Notes: generated from the sequence alone by a model not told the origin. Positions 54,725-63,561 are shown, numbered from the stretch's first letter. The stretch: DNA of 64,000 bases from Sphingobacterium sp. SGR-19 (GCF_011043555.1 NZ_JAAKGS010000001.1:186001-250000); one strand, 5' to 3'. A program made the numbers and translations.

Positions 54725-56110
54725 CTATTCCGTACGTTTTAATCCAAATTTTTCGATTTTATGATATAAATGGCTGCGTTGTATTCCGATATCATCGGCG
54801 GTTTTTGAAACATTCCAACCATTCTTATCCAATTTAAAATTAATAAATTCCTTTTCCGCGTAATCCTTATAATCCTGAAAAGATTCAAATTTATCAAAAT
54901 CGAGGGTTTGTCCTGTTTTCAAACCTCCGTTATTCTCCGTAGTTATGTTCGTGTTCGACGGGTTCGCATACAATGCCACTTCTTTTTCCGTAATTCTCTT
55001 ATCACTAAGGATAATCAATCGTTCAATCATATTCCGCAATTCACGAATATTTCCTGTCCAGGGCAACGCTTGTAATGCTTGCATAGCTCCCTCGGTAATC
55101 TCTTTAGTAGGCGTGTTGTATCCACCACATATTTCTTCACAGAAACTTGATGCAATAATAGGAATATCGGTAGCACGTTCTTTAAGAGAAGGTACATGAA
55201 TTAAGATAACACTCAGCCGATGGTAAAGATCCATACGGAAATTGCCATCTTCTATCTCTTTTAACAAATCTTTATTTGTTGCCGCGATTACACGGACATT
55301 CACATCTATCTCTTTTTCACCTCCTACACGTGTTATTTTATTTTCTTGAAGTGCACGTAGTACTTTCGCTTGGGCAGAAAGACTCATATCACCGATCTCA
55401 TCCAAAAACAATGTTCCACCATTAGCTTGCTCAAACTTTCCGATACGCTGCTTTACTGCCGATGTAAACGAACCCTTTTCATGTCCAAATAATTCAGACT
55501 CTATCAGCTCAGATGGGATTGCGGCACAGTTGACCTCTATTAAAGGCGAACCTGCACGAGTAGATTTTTCATGAAGCCAATGCGCTACCAATTCTTTTCC
55601 TGAGCCGTTTTCCCCTGTTATTAAGACACGTGCTTCCGTAGGAGCCACACGATCTATCGTTTCTTTTATAAGACTAATCGTTGGGGATTCGCCTAGTATT
55701 TCCTTGGTTTTGGAAACTTTTTTCTTTAAAACTTTAGTTTCCTTGACCAACCCTCCTTTTTCAAGGGCATTTCGCACGGTAATTAACAATCTATTTAGAT
55801 CGAGTGGTTTTTCCAGAAAGTCGAAAGCACCTTTCCGCGCTGCCTCCACAGCGGTCTCGATAGTACCATGGCCGGAAATCATGATAAAAGGCGTATCGCA
55901 GATACTTTGTGCCTCCGTCAGAACTTCCATACCGTCCATTTTGTTCATCTTGATATCACATAGAACGAGGTCTATTTTTTCCTTTTTTAAGAGATCCAAG
56001 CCATCAAATCCATTATCGACATCCAGAACTTTGTAATCTTCATATTCCAAAATATCGCGGAGCGAGCTCCTTATTGGTCGTTCGTCGTCGATGATTAAGA
56101 TTGTCGTCAT
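54725..56110 (-). CDS. NtrC-type response regulator (receiver, AAA+, Fis HTH)
   Basis: A 461-residue regulator. Receiver domain residues 1-120 (ILIIDDE, phospho-acceptor D52 in CDIKM, K101). AAA+ domain about 138-370: Walker A GENGSGKE (166-173), GGTLFLDEIGD and VIAATNKDL. A Fis-type helix-turn-helix closes it (GWNVSKTADDIGIQRSHLYHKIEKFG, seen as VSKTADDIGIQRSHLYHKI). The sigma-54 contact loop GAFTGA reads GSFTSA (213-218). No sensor kinase gene is adjacent, so the input signal is unknown. Confidence 0.93.
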   Translation of the reverse strand: MTTILIIDDERPIRSSLRDILEYEDYKVLDVDNGFDGLDLLKKEKIDLVLCDIKMNKMDGMEVLTEAQSICDTPFIMISGHGTIETAVEAARKGAFDFLEKPLDLNRLLITVRNALEKGGLVKETKVLKKKVSKTKEILGESPTISLIKETIDRVAPTEARVLITGENGSGKELVAHWLHEKSTRAGSPLIEVNCAAIPSELIESELFGHEKGSFTSAVKQRIGKFEQANGGTLFLDEIGDMSLSAQAKVLRALQENKITRVGGEKEIDVNVRVIAATNKDLLKEIEDGNFRMDLYHRLSVILIHVPSLKERATDIPIIASSFCEEICGGYNTPTKEITEGAMQALQALPWTGNIRELRNMIERLIILSDKRITEKEVALYANPSNTNITTENNGGLKTGQTLDFDKFESFQDYKDYAEKEFINFKLDKNGWNVSKTADDIGIQRSHLYHKIEKFGLKRTE

Positions 56111-56146
56111 ATTTATTTATCCTATTAACTTATTAACTCTTAAAAA

Positions 56147-56541
56147 GAAGCAAACCTTGTAAGCCGGGTTCTGTATCCTCAACGTCTAAACGAGCGGATT
56201 TCTATCATTTATCTAGGCTTGCATTCACACGCAAGCTCGATCAACCTACCCATTACGAATCCCGATAAATCGGAAAAAGACGAGCAACCTCTGAATTTCG
56301 TAACCTATTTGGTCTTTCAACACACGAGGTTTACCGTAATGCATGTCACCATGCAAGACTGTGAGCTCTTACCTCACATTTTCACCCTTACCCCGACGTG
56401 TCGGAGCGGTATATTTTCTGTGGCACTTTCTGTCTCTTATTTACACAAGAGCCTTCCCGTTAGGAAGCGTGTTGCTCTATGTTGCCCGGACTTTCCTCTC
56501 TCCCATCCGTAGATGCGACAGCGATAGAACCAGTTTGCTTC
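56147..56541 (-). ncRNA. rnpB: RNase P RNA (bacterial type A)
   Basis: About 395 nt. The 5' and 3' ends pair as P1 (GAAGCAAAC / GTTTGCTTC). Conserved core elements are present on the minus strand: GAGAGGAAAGTCCGGGC (CR-I), ACGGTAAACC (within CR-II/III), and GATAGAAATCCG to ACAGAACCCGGCTTA (CR-V). This RNA with RnpA protein trims the 5' leaders of tRNA precursors. Reading frames across it on the plus strand are spurious. Ends are set from the P1 pairing and may be off by a few bases. Confidence 0.95.
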
Positions 56542-56545
56542 GGTG

Positions 56546-56577
56546 CAAAGTTAAGAAAATACCGATTGCCCTACAAA
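56546..56577 (-). promoter_or_regulatory. Promoter of rnpB
   Basis: On the minus strand TTTG (56577-56574), 20 nt, TAACTTTG (56553-56546): a full consensus promoter. The start site would fall at about 56541-56543, which agrees with the 5' end set by P1 pairing. It overlaps the last codons of the upstream flavoprotein gene. Confidence 0.8.
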
Positions 56578-57764
56578 TCTTGCGCAATCAAATAGCCTGA
56601 AGCCCAAGCCCATTGAAAGTTATAGCCTCCGAGCCAACCCGTAATATCTACAGCTTCGCCGCCAAAATAAAGCCCCTGATGCTTCTTGGCTTCCAGCGTG
56701 CGAGGATTGAGCTCGTCGGTCGAGATCCCTCCCCGCATTACCTCCGCTTTATCATATCCCTTGTCACCGGCAGGTTTGACCGTAAACTTATGTATCGTAT
56801 CGCATACACGCTTTGCGTTTGTCTTACTGATTGATGCAATCTTAAGCTCGATTGGAAGATATGTCCCCAACGCTTCCACCATTCTCTTTGTAAAATAATC
56901 GTTCAGCATTTGCCCTACTGTACGCTTCCCTCCGGCAGCTCGTTCACTTTTGATCAGTTCATCGAGACGGAATTTTGGGAGAAGATCTATCGTGAAGGTT
57001 TCACCGGCGCGCCAATAAGATGATATCTGCAATATAGCCGGGCCGCTCAATCCCCAATGGGTAAAAAGTATGTTCTCTTCAAAACTGATTCTGTTGTTGT
57101 AAACACGGGCAAAGACGCTGTTCCCAGCTAAAGACGCATACCATGGTGCGTCCTTTCCTGTTATCGTCAGCGGAACAAGTGCTGGTGCAGTGTCGACGAT
57201 GGATAAACCAAATTGACGAGCCGATCTCACGGCAAAATCCGAAGCGCCCAGTTTGGTCACCGGTAAACCTCCCGAAGCAAAAACTACTTTCCTACAAAAG
57301 AGCTGTTGATCGTTTCCCTGTCGTACCAAGGACACTAGATACCCTTCTTCTCGTTTCTCGACAGATTTAACGTCGGTTTGCAACCAAATGTCTTGCCCGG
57401 TATCATACATCAATTTCGTGAATACAGCGACAATATCTTTTGCTTTATTCGACTTTGGAAAAAGTTGACCGAGTGTTTTTTCCTGTCCTTGAATTTTACC
57501 GAAATTCTCAAAAAAAGAAATCGTATCCTCCACCGTCCATTGCGAAAAAGCAGTGTGCAAAAAGTGTGGGTTTTCCGTAATGAAATTTTCCGGTGCGGTA
57601 TATAAATTGGTGAAATTACAGCGTCCGCCTCCTGAGATTAGTATTTTAGCGCCAGGCTTGTCGTTTCTTTCTAAAACTAGTGTACGTTTTCCTAACAATC
57701 CTGCTTGCGCAGCACACATCAGTCCACATGCTCCTCCACCGATTATAATTGCGTCATAATCCAT
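56571..57764 (-). CDS. BaiN/HI0933-family FAD-dependent oxidoreductase
   Basis: A 397-residue flavoprotein. Dinucleotide-binding start DAIIIGGGACGLMCAAQAG (residues 4-22), then KPGAKILISGGGRCNFTN, the family hallmark, VFASGGLP, and the C-terminal VMRGGISTDELNPRTLEAK with GLYFGGEAVDITGWLGGYNFQWAWASG, seen as GLYFGGEAVDITGWLGGYN. Reactions of the family are poorly defined; oxidation or reduction of amino-ketones or bile-acid-type substrates has been proposed. The ATG overlaps the stop of the upstream Gfo/Idh/MocA gene by one base; a start 30 bp earlier would lie inside that gene. Confidence 0.9.
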   Translation of the reverse strand: MDYDAIIIGGGACGLMCAAQAGLLGKRTLVLERNDKPGAKILISGGGRCNFTNLYTAPENFITENPHFLHTAFSQWTVEDTISFFENFGKIQGQEKTLGQLFPKSNKAKDIVAVFTKLMYDTGQDIWLQTDVKSVEKREEGYLVSLVRQGNDQQLFCRKVVFASGGLPVTKLGASDFAVRSARQFGLSIVDTAPALVPLTITGKDAPWYASLAGNSVFARVYNNRISFEENILFTHWGLSGPAILQISSYWRAGETFTIDLLPKFRLDELIKSERAAGGKRTVGQMLNDYFTKRMVEALGTYLPIELKIASISKTNAKRVCDTIHKFTVKPAGDKGYDKAEVMRGGISTDELNPRTLEAKKHQGLYFGGEAVDITGWLGGYNFQWAWASGYLIAQDL

Positions 57765-58843
57765 TAATATGCTATCAATTGATCTTTGAGGCAAATAACC
57801 CGTTGTTCCTTCCAGGATTGTTCAGCTGCTTCTAGAGTACGGATAACATCACGCGCCTGTTTCGGTGTAATAATTAACTCACTTTTATTATGTAATACCT
57901 CTACCAAATTTTGATAAAAATCCTGACCTGTTCCGATTTCACTAGGAATGGTTTCCCTTATATCCTGCCTGTTTTCCAATATATTCAACACCCCATAATT
58001 ATACGTAGGTTCTTTCCCCCAGTTCGGGTCTTCGTGCGGTAATGCACCGTTGCGTAATAAAGCTTCCTGAGGGTCTATGCCTGGTTTTACGAAGGAACCT
58101 TTCAGGCCATATAATGCAAACCGAGGAGTTGGTTCTTTTGCTAGCATCTGCCCAAATAGGGACACTTTGCGCGTTGGATAACTTAATATAAATTCAAAAT
58201 CATCAACCGCCTTGGCGTGTTCACGCTGCTTTCGCAGATCGGCAAACACGGCATCGGGTTTGCCGAAAAGTTGCAGTGCTTGGTCTATTAGATGCGCACC
58301 CAAATCATAATGGATACCAGAACCCGGCAAATCTTGTTCCCGCCATGCACCCTCTCGCAGAAAGTTTCTAAAACGGTCAAAACGTGCTTGATAATTGACC
58401 ACCGATCCTAACCTTTTGCTTTCGACAATCTTTTTAACCGTCTTAAAATCAGAATGAAATCTGGCATTATGGTGAACAGTTAGTATCCGTCCTTTCTGTT
58501 TCGCCAACGCAATCAATTCATCCGCCTCTGCGGTTGTGTTGGTGAATGGTTTTTCCACGACTACATGTTTCTCCGCTTCCAGCGCTCCTTTAGCTAATGA
58601 ATAATGTACGTCGTTAGAAGTCGCGATTACGACGATATCCACTAGGGGATCATTGATGATTTCATCCACAGTCTGTACCGCAATAGCCGACGGGTATTTA
58701 TTCGATAAAACTTGCTGCTGTTCAGGTTTTCTAGCCGTTACTTTATAGAGTTGAAGAGACGGGTTTCCTACAATAAACGGCGCATGGAATACCTGTCCAC
58801 CTATTGAAAAGCCTATTAATCCAATTTTGTATTTTTTTTGCAT
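57764..58843 (-). CDS. Gfo/Idh/MocA-family oxidoreductase, cytoplasmic
   Basis: A 359-residue NAD(P)-dependent dehydrogenase-type enzyme without signal peptide, unlike the two exported relatives at 31.9 and 38.2 kb. Cofactor motif IGLIGFSIGGQVFHAPF near residues 7-23; HVVVEKPFTNTTAEADELI with the catalytic-site Lys; GSGIHYDLGAHLIDQALQLFG with the active-site His region near 170-190. Such enzymes oxidise sugars, inositols or related alcohols. It is translationally coupled to the flavoprotein gene downstream, which gives no further clue to the substrate. Confidence 0.9.
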   Translation of the reverse strand: MQKKYKIGLIGFSIGGQVFHAPFIVGNPSLQLYKVTARKPEQQQVLSNKYPSAIAVQTVDEIINDPLVDIVVIATSNDVHYSLAKGALEAEKHVVVEKPFTNTTAEADELIALAKQKGRILTVHHNARFHSDFKTVKKIVESKRLGSVVNYQARFDRFRNFLREGAWREQDLPGSGIHYDLGAHLIDQALQLFGKPDAVFADLRKQREHAKAVDDFEFILSYPTRKVSLFGQMLAKEPTPRFALYGLKGSFVKPGIDPQEALLRNGALPHEDPNWGKEPTYNYGVLNILENRQDIRETIPSEIGTGQDFYQNLVEVLHNKSELIITPKQARDVIRTLEAAEQSWKEQRVICLKDQLIAY

Positions 58844-59056
58844 AAGTTTTTTCTTTTCTTAATGAGTATTAATCTGCGAAATCACTATGCGATAAAAAAC
58901 GCTTTAGTTACGCATTTGCATTATCCCTAATTAACCCCAAATGCCGCCTTGGAAACTTTGCATCTGTACAAACTTGCCTTTGCACCTCACCCTTACGCAA
59001 AGATTCCCAGCGGCGAGCTTTTTGTTTCTTTTTCGCGGAGAAAAAGAAAAGAAAAC

Positions 59057-60841
59057 CTACATCCTCTCCGGTACCTCAATCCCCAATAGCCGCATACTTT
59101 TCGAAATCATCCGCGCAGCTATCGCCGATAGGTGTAAACGGAAATTTTTGACCGTATCATCCTCGGCCTTTATAATGCTTTCTTCATGGTAGAACTTATT
59201 ATAAAGCTTAGCGAGCTCATAAGCATAATTGGCCAACTGGGCCGGTGAAAATTCTTTCGCCGAAGCTTCCAATACCTCCGGAAATTTGCTTAAAGCTTGT
59301 ATTAAATCTTGTTCATAAACAGAGAGATCCGCAGGATATCCTAACGCTAGTGACTTATCATAAGATGCTTTGCGTAAGACTGATTTGATACGTGCATGTG
59401 TGTATTGAATAAACGGTCCGGTATGCCCTTGAAAATCGACCGATTCATTGGGGTCAAACAAGAGTCGTTTTTTGGGATCCACTTTCAGTAAGAAATATTT
59501 TAGCGCGCCCATCCCAACGGTACAGTACAATGACGCTTTTTCATCCTCTTCCAATCCTTCGGTTTTTCCCAATTCTTCCGTGCGCGTTTTGGCCGTTTCC
59601 AACATTTCCGCCATTAAATCGTCAGCATCGACTACTGTGCCTTCTCTGGATTTCATCTTGCCCGACGGCAGATCGACCATACCATACGATAAATGGAATA
59701 GCCCTTCTGCCCACGGTTTTCCCAATTTCTTTAGAATCAAGAACAATACCTTAAAATGATAATCCTGCTCATTGCCCACCACGTAAATAGACTCGTCCAT
59801 CTCAAACTCGTCGTATTTCAGTTGGGCTGTACCTAAATCCTGCGTAATGTATACCGATGTACCATCACCTCGTAGCACCAGTTTCTCATCTAGTCCTTCA
59901 TTCGTTAAATCAATCCACACTGAATTGTCCGCTTTTCGAAAGAAGACGCCGCTGTCCAGTCCTTCCTGAATGATATCCTTTCCTAGCAGATACGTGTTCG
60001 ATTCATAATAAAACTTGTCAAAATCTACGCCCAGCCGCTTATACGTTTTCTCAAACCCGTCGTACACCCATCCGTTCATGGTTTTCCATAACTCGATAAC
60101 CTCTTCCTCACCAGCTTCCCACTTTTGGAGCATCGCTTGCGCTTCTTTTATCAAGGGTGCGTTTTTCTTTGCTGCCTCCTCGGTCTGTCCCTGCGCTTTC
60201 AGTGTGTCGATTTCCTTTTTATACTCTTTATCGAAGACAACATAGTATTTACCTACCAAGTGATCACCTTTTATTCCCGACGAGGCCGGTGTTTCTCCAT
60301 TTCCGTATTTCTGCCAGGCAAGCATCGACTTACAGATGTGGATACCACGGTCGTTGACAAGATTAGCTTTCACGACATCATAACCATAAGCCTTTAAAAT
60401 CTCAGAGACGGAGTATCCTAATAAGTTGTTTCGAATATGCCCTAAGTGAAGCGGTTTATTGGTATTCGGCGAACTATATTCCACCATCAACTTCTTTCCA
60501 TTCGGCGGGAATACACCAAAAGACGTGTCTATCAACTTCGTGTTAACCAATTCTACCCAATACTGATCGGTAAAGCTGATATTCAGGAAGCCTTTGATTA
60601 CATTAAAGGCGGAGATAGCCGGCACAGTACGTTGAAGGAATCTTCCAATATCGTTCCCGGTTTGTTCCGGAGATTTTTTGGAGAAACGTGTCACAGGAAA
60701 AACGACTACGGTGATATGCCCTTCAAACTCTTTTCTGGTTTCCTGCAAAGTCACCTGTGATTCAGGAATATCCGTACTATAAAGTTCCTTCACAGCGCGA
60801 ATTGTCTGTGTAATTAATGTCTGTTGAATAGAATTAACCAT
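59057..60841 (-). CDS. argS: Arginyl-tRNA synthetase
   Basis: A 594-residue class I synthetase. The N-terminal tRNA-recognition domain (residues 1-110) precedes the HIGH-type motif in NTNKPLHLGHIRNNLLG. GMVDLPSGKMKSREGTVVDADDL, seen as LPSGKMKSREGT, is near residue 393 and FIQYTHARIKSVLRKA near 485; the DALR anticodon-binding domain ends in LLGIEVPERM. Length is normal. It is divergent from the arginine decarboxylase gene with 109 bp between the starts. The 213 bp downstream, before the Gfo/Idh/MocA gene start, hold no assigned feature. Confidence 0.97.
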   Translation of the reverse strand: MVNSIQQTLITQTIRAVKELYSTDIPESQVTLQETRKEFEGHITVVVFPVTRFSKKSPEQTGNDIGRFLQRTVPAISAFNVIKGFLNISFTDQYWVELVNTKLIDTSFGVFPPNGKKLMVEYSSPNTNKPLHLGHIRNNLLGYSVSEILKAYGYDVVKANLVNDRGIHICKSMLAWQKYGNGETPASSGIKGDHLVGKYYVVFDKEYKKEIDTLKAQGQTEEAAKKNAPLIKEAQAMLQKWEAGEEEVIELWKTMNGWVYDGFEKTYKRLGVDFDKFYYESNTYLLGKDIIQEGLDSGVFFRKADNSVWIDLTNEGLDEKLVLRGDGTSVYITQDLGTAQLKYDEFEMDESIYVVGNEQDYHFKVLFLILKKLGKPWAEGLFHLSYGMVDLPSGKMKSREGTVVDADDLMAEMLETAKTRTEELGKTEGLEEDEKASLYCTVGMGALKYFLLKVDPKKRLLFDPNESVDFQGHTGPFIQYTHARIKSVLRKASYDKSLALGYPADLSVYEQDLIQALSKFPEVLEASAKEFSPAQLANYAYELAKLYNKFYHEESIIKAEDDTVKNFRLHLSAIAARMISKSMRLLGIEVPERM

Positions 60842-60926
60842 GTAATTATTTCGTAATTTTTATAACTTTCTGATAATGAATTAGAAAAACATAAGCTCAT
60901 ATAGTAAGGTATTCATCATGAAAGTA

Positions 60927-60934
60927 TATCTTTG
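60927..60934 (+). promoter_or_regulatory. -7 promoter box of the arginine decarboxylase gene
   Basis: TATCTTTG fits TAnnTTTG and lies 16 bp before the ATG. No -33 match at normal spacing. Confidence 0.45.
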
Positions 60935-60950
60935 CCAAAAATAATAAAAA

Positions 60951-62342
60951 ATGCAAAGCTATCAGGAATTTCTTGACTTAAGTGTTGGTTTTCCGCAAGA
61001 CGGATTCGAGGTTATCGACGACGAATTGTATTTCCACGATCTGAATTTGATGGAGATGATAGAGACGTATGGCACACCACTGCGTTTTACCTACTTACCT
61101 ATCGTCAGCAAAAAAATTCAGCAAGCAAAAATTTTGTTCCAAACCGCCATTTTGAAAAATGATTACAGAGGAACATATAAATACTGCTATTGTACTAAAT
61201 CTTCACATTTCAAACATATCGTTGAAGAAGCGCTGAAAAATGACATCCATTTAGAGACGTCATCCGCTTTTGATATGCCGATGATCGACGCTTTAGAGCG
61301 AGCAGGAACGGTAACAAAAGATATTACCGTAATTTGTAACGGCTTCAAAACGTATCAATATAAGCAATACATCATTGATATGATCCACGACGGGTTTAAA
61401 AATATTATTCCCGTACTAGATAATAAAGAAGAATTTAATCTGTATGACGACGAGATTGAGCTGGACGAGCCTTGTGCATTGGGCATCCGTATCGCATCGG
61501 AAGAACAGCCGGATTCGCAGTTCTATACTTCACGTTTAGGTATTCGCTCAGAAGATGTTATTGATTTTTATAACAATAAAATAGTCGACAATCCGAATTT
61601 CAAGGTCAAGTTATTACATTTCTTTATCAACTCGGGTATTTCCGATACACCATACTATTGGAACGAGCTGGAGAAATATGTTACGCTCTACTGTAAATTT
61701 AAAAAGGTAAATCCTGATTTAGATACCTTAGATATCGGTGGCGGTATGCCGTTTAAGGATTCGTTGGTGCATGATTTCGATTACGAGTATATGGTGAACG
61801 AGATCATCAATCGTATCAAACAGATCTGTGCACACCATGAGGTAATGGAACCAGATATTATTACCGAATTTGGCAAGTACACCGTGGCGGAGGCTTCCGG
61901 TATCTTGTATAAGGTATTAGGTCGCAAGCAACAAAACGATCGCGAAAAATGGTTCATGATCGATGGTTCTTTTATCACGAATCTGCCCGATGTGTGGGCA
62001 CTGAACCAAAAATATATCCTCTTGCCGATAAACAACTGGGATTCCGAGTATGAACGTGTTACGCTGGGGGGTATTACCTGCGATGGGCAGGATTACTACA
62101 ATCAGGAAGCACATATGGACTCTATTTTTATGCCGAAAACCCGTAAGGTACAGTATGTCGGGTTCTTCCATACAGGTGCGTACCAAGATGTATTAAGTGG
62201 TTATGGGGGTATCCATCATTGCCTGCTCCCGTCCCCGAAACATGTGTTGATTCGCAGAAACCGGGACGAAACGTTCAATTTCGAAGTGTTTGGTGAAGAG
62301 CAGAATTCTAAACAGGTAATGAAATTGCTAGGATATCAGTAA
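60951..62342 (+). CDS. speA: Arginine decarboxylase (PLP, alanine-racemase fold type)
   Basis: A 463-residue fold-type III PLP decarboxylase. TYKYCYCTKSSHFKHIVEEAL carries the Schiff-base Lys in TKSS, in place of the usual AVKAN; LETSSAFDMPMIDALERAG, ITVICNGFKTYQYKQYI, LDIGGGMP, and TEFGKYTVAEA with the phosphate-site Gly follow; CDGQDYYN near the C-terminus matches the CxxxD dimer-contact region. It is shorter than the roughly 630-residue SpeA of enteric bacteria, lacking the extra helical insert, as seen in related phyla. It should start agmatine and polyamine synthesis; carboxynorspermidine-type substrates are the alternative. Confidence 0.82.
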   Translation: MQSYQEFLDLSVGFPQDGFEVIDDELYFHDLNLMEMIETYGTPLRFTYLPIVSKKIQQAKILFQTAILKNDYRGTYKYCYCTKSSHFKHIVEEALKNDIHLETSSAFDMPMIDALERAGTVTKDITVICNGFKTYQYKQYIIDMIHDGFKNIIPVLDNKEEFNLYDDEIELDEPCALGIRIASEEQPDSQFYTSRLGIRSEDVIDFYNNKIVDNPNFKVKLLHFFINSGISDTPYYWNELEKYVTLYCKFKKVNPDLDTLDIGGGMPFKDSLVHDFDYEYMVNEIINRIKQICAHHEVMEPDIITEFGKYTVAEASGILYKVLGRKQQNDREKWFMIDGSFITNLPDVWALNQKYILLPINNWDSEYERVTLGGITCDGQDYYNQEAHMDSIFMPKTRKVQYVGFFHTGAYQDVLSGYGGIHHCLLPSPKHVLIRRNRDETFNFEVFGEEQNSKQVMKLLGYQ

Positions 62343-62350
62343 AGAATTAA

Positions 62351-62381
62351 AAAAGCATCGGTCGCCCGATGCTTTTCTTTT
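62351..62381 (+). terminator. Terminator of the arginine decarboxylase gene
   Basis: AAAAGCATCGG, loop TCGC, CCGATGCTTTT then CTTTTTG. An 11-bp stem, shared with the convergent Fn3-domain gene. Confidence 0.85.
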
Positions 62382-62397
62382 TGTGTCGTCCTCCTAT

Positions 62398-63039
62398 TTA
62401 TCGAACGATGTGTTTAATTGCTGGCGTCCACTCGCTTACGCCATTGGCGTTTACCGCACGCACTCGAATGTGCAGGACTGTTCTCGGAACTAATCCATCA
62501 ATGATGTTTTTTCTGGTCGTCCGGGTATGGACAATATTACCCCATTCTGGTACACCATCCAAATCATCTGTCACAGCATAACAATATTCATAAGCTACAT
62601 TATTGCCATCCACTTTTTGAAAATCCACATTCACCGAAACGCTGAGGTGGCCATCTCCACCTTTTATCCACGAAGGCGAATATGGAACTTGTCCTTTAAC
62701 CACCGGCGAGGTAATTCGGAATCCGGATGCATAAAGCGTCGGTAAATGGCCATCCGCTACAGTGTTGACATAGAAGGCCAGTTTTTGCAAGGTATAGGCT
62801 AACGCGGCCTTTGCTTCATTTTTTAAACTGATATCCTGTAAACCCCGCGTTTTGCTTGAGACCGCCAGTCTCGATTCGTAGGTATCCTTAGCTGCCTGTA
62901 ACACTTCCAAGGAAGGCAACGGACCCGGAAAGGTTTCTTCATTGACTATCATTGCCTCCAGAACAGCTCCAGCTCTTCTTAAAATTTCAGTGTCGCCCGT
63001 CCCTTTGGGCGTTTCACCTAATGCTCTTGTGTATTTCAT
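62398..63039 (-). CDS. Fibronectin type III-like domain protein of unknown function
   Basis: A 213-residue protein. The N-terminal half is helical (ILRRAGAVLEAMIVNEETFPGP, SSKTRGLQDISLKNEAKAALAYTLQKLAFYVNTVADGH, seen as LKNEAKAALAYTLQKLAFYVN). The C-terminal half, residues about 115-213, reads as an Fn3 fold (SWIKGGDGHLSVSVNVDF, YEYCYAVTDD, VPRTVLHIRVRAVNANGVSEWT). No signal peptide. Proteins of this plan recur in Bacteroidota genomes, often near repeat-rich non-coding DNA, as here. The role is unknown. Confidence 0.75.
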   Translation of the reverse strand: MKYTRALGETPKGTGDTEILRRAGAVLEAMIVNEETFPGPLPSLEVLQAAKDTYESRLAVSSKTRGLQDISLKNEAKAALAYTLQKLAFYVNTVADGHLPTLYASGFRITSPVVKGQVPYSPSWIKGGDGHLSVSVNVDFQKVDGNNVAYEYCYAVTDDLDGVPEWGNIVHTRTTRKNIIDGLVPRTVLHIRVRAVNANGVSEWTPAIKHIVR

Positions 63040-63235
63040 TCCTACTTATTTTAAATTTGATAATATTAATTTTTTCTACTAATGTTTCCCTTGGCTCCAT
63101 CTTGTGCCATTGTCTCATTCCTACGGTGGTTTCAGTATCCTCATTTTTATTTTTATTACATCCTACAATTTGTTATTTACAGCACATCCGCGGCTGTATG
63201 GTTCAAATGTAAAAAGCAAAAAAAAAGGCCTGTCC

Positions 63236-63328
63236 GATTTGTCCGTTTATGACCCATTTGGTCACATTTGTCCGGATTTGACCGTATTTGGCATATATCG
63301 GCCGATTTGCGTGCTTTTGGTCTATTTG
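63236..63328. repeat. Helically phased ATTTG array (degenerate 10-bp repeat)
   Basis: ATTTG occurs at 63237, 63256, 63266, 63276, 63286, 63305 and 63324: spacings 19, 10, 10, 10, 19, 19. Around it a weak unit ATTTGnCCGn can be read. The spacing equals one or about two helical turns, which places the motifs on one face of DNA and excludes a coding cause. Confidence 0.7.
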
Positions 63329-63356
63329 TTTATTCTTTCGTATTGATAACCGCGTC

Positions 63357-63455
63357 ATTCGTGTTGAAGAAAGGACTATTCATCTTGACGAATGTGTCGT
63401 TCGTGTTGAGAAAAGGACTATTCATGCTGACGAATGCGCCATTCGTGTTGAACAA
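63357..63455. repeat. 42-bp tandem repeat, about 2.3 copies
   Basis: Copies begin at 63357, 63399 and 63441 with ATTCGTGTTGA (first base A/G). The first two are about 83 percent identical; the third fades after some 14 bases. Each full copy starts with a CATTCGT-like arm and ends with ACGAATG, so it can fold on itself, and CGAATG-CGC-CATTCG at 63431-63445 forms a tight hairpin across a junction. Confidence 0.75.
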
Positions 63456-63474
63456 TGGAGAGTTAGTCATTGCG

Positions 63475-63508
63475 AAAAAAACCGCGACAACTATCTGTTA
63501 TCGCGGTT
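63475..63508 (-). terminator. Terminator of the 64-residue protein gene
   Basis: AACCGCGA / TCGCGGTT with three more inner pairs after a mismatch. On the minus strand the stem is followed by six T residues. It lies about 53 bp after the stop of the minus-strand gene to its right. Confidence 0.65.
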
Positions 63509-63523
63509 GCGGTCTTTCTCTGC

Positions 63524-63549
63524 ACCGGCCAGCCTAGGGTCGGTTTTTT
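63524..63549 (+). terminator. Terminator-like hairpin on the plus strand
   Basis: ACCGGCC / GGGTCGGT pair over seven positions (one G-T), followed by TTTTTT. No plus-strand gene is known to need it, which leaves a non-coding transcript through the repeats as one possibility. Confidence 0.4.
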
Positions 63550-63561
63550 GTGGCTTTTAAG

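Larger units (their letters stand above)
63040..63561. other. Repeat-rich non-coding stretch
   Basis: About 520 bp without a gene I can support. From left to right: the presumed promoter region of the Fn3 gene, an A-run, the 10-bp phased ATTTG array, the 42-bp tandem repeats, and two hairpins with T-runs on opposite strands. Reading frames of about 90 codons cross the repeats on the plus strand but look incidental. Confidence 0.6.

Noticed and set aside
56219-56600. Plus-strand reading frames across the RNase P RNA
   Set aside because: The stretch is fully explained by rnpB secondary structure and conserved core sequences on the minus strand.
63357-63455. Possible CRISPR array
   Set aside because: The units are directly adjacent without unique spacers, only about 2.3 copies exist, and no cas gene is present.
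63268-63537. Plus-strand 90-codon frame with 14-residue repeats
   Set aside because: Its first third lies in the 10-bp phased array and it has no promoter or homologous-looking domain; kept only as an alternative in the findings.
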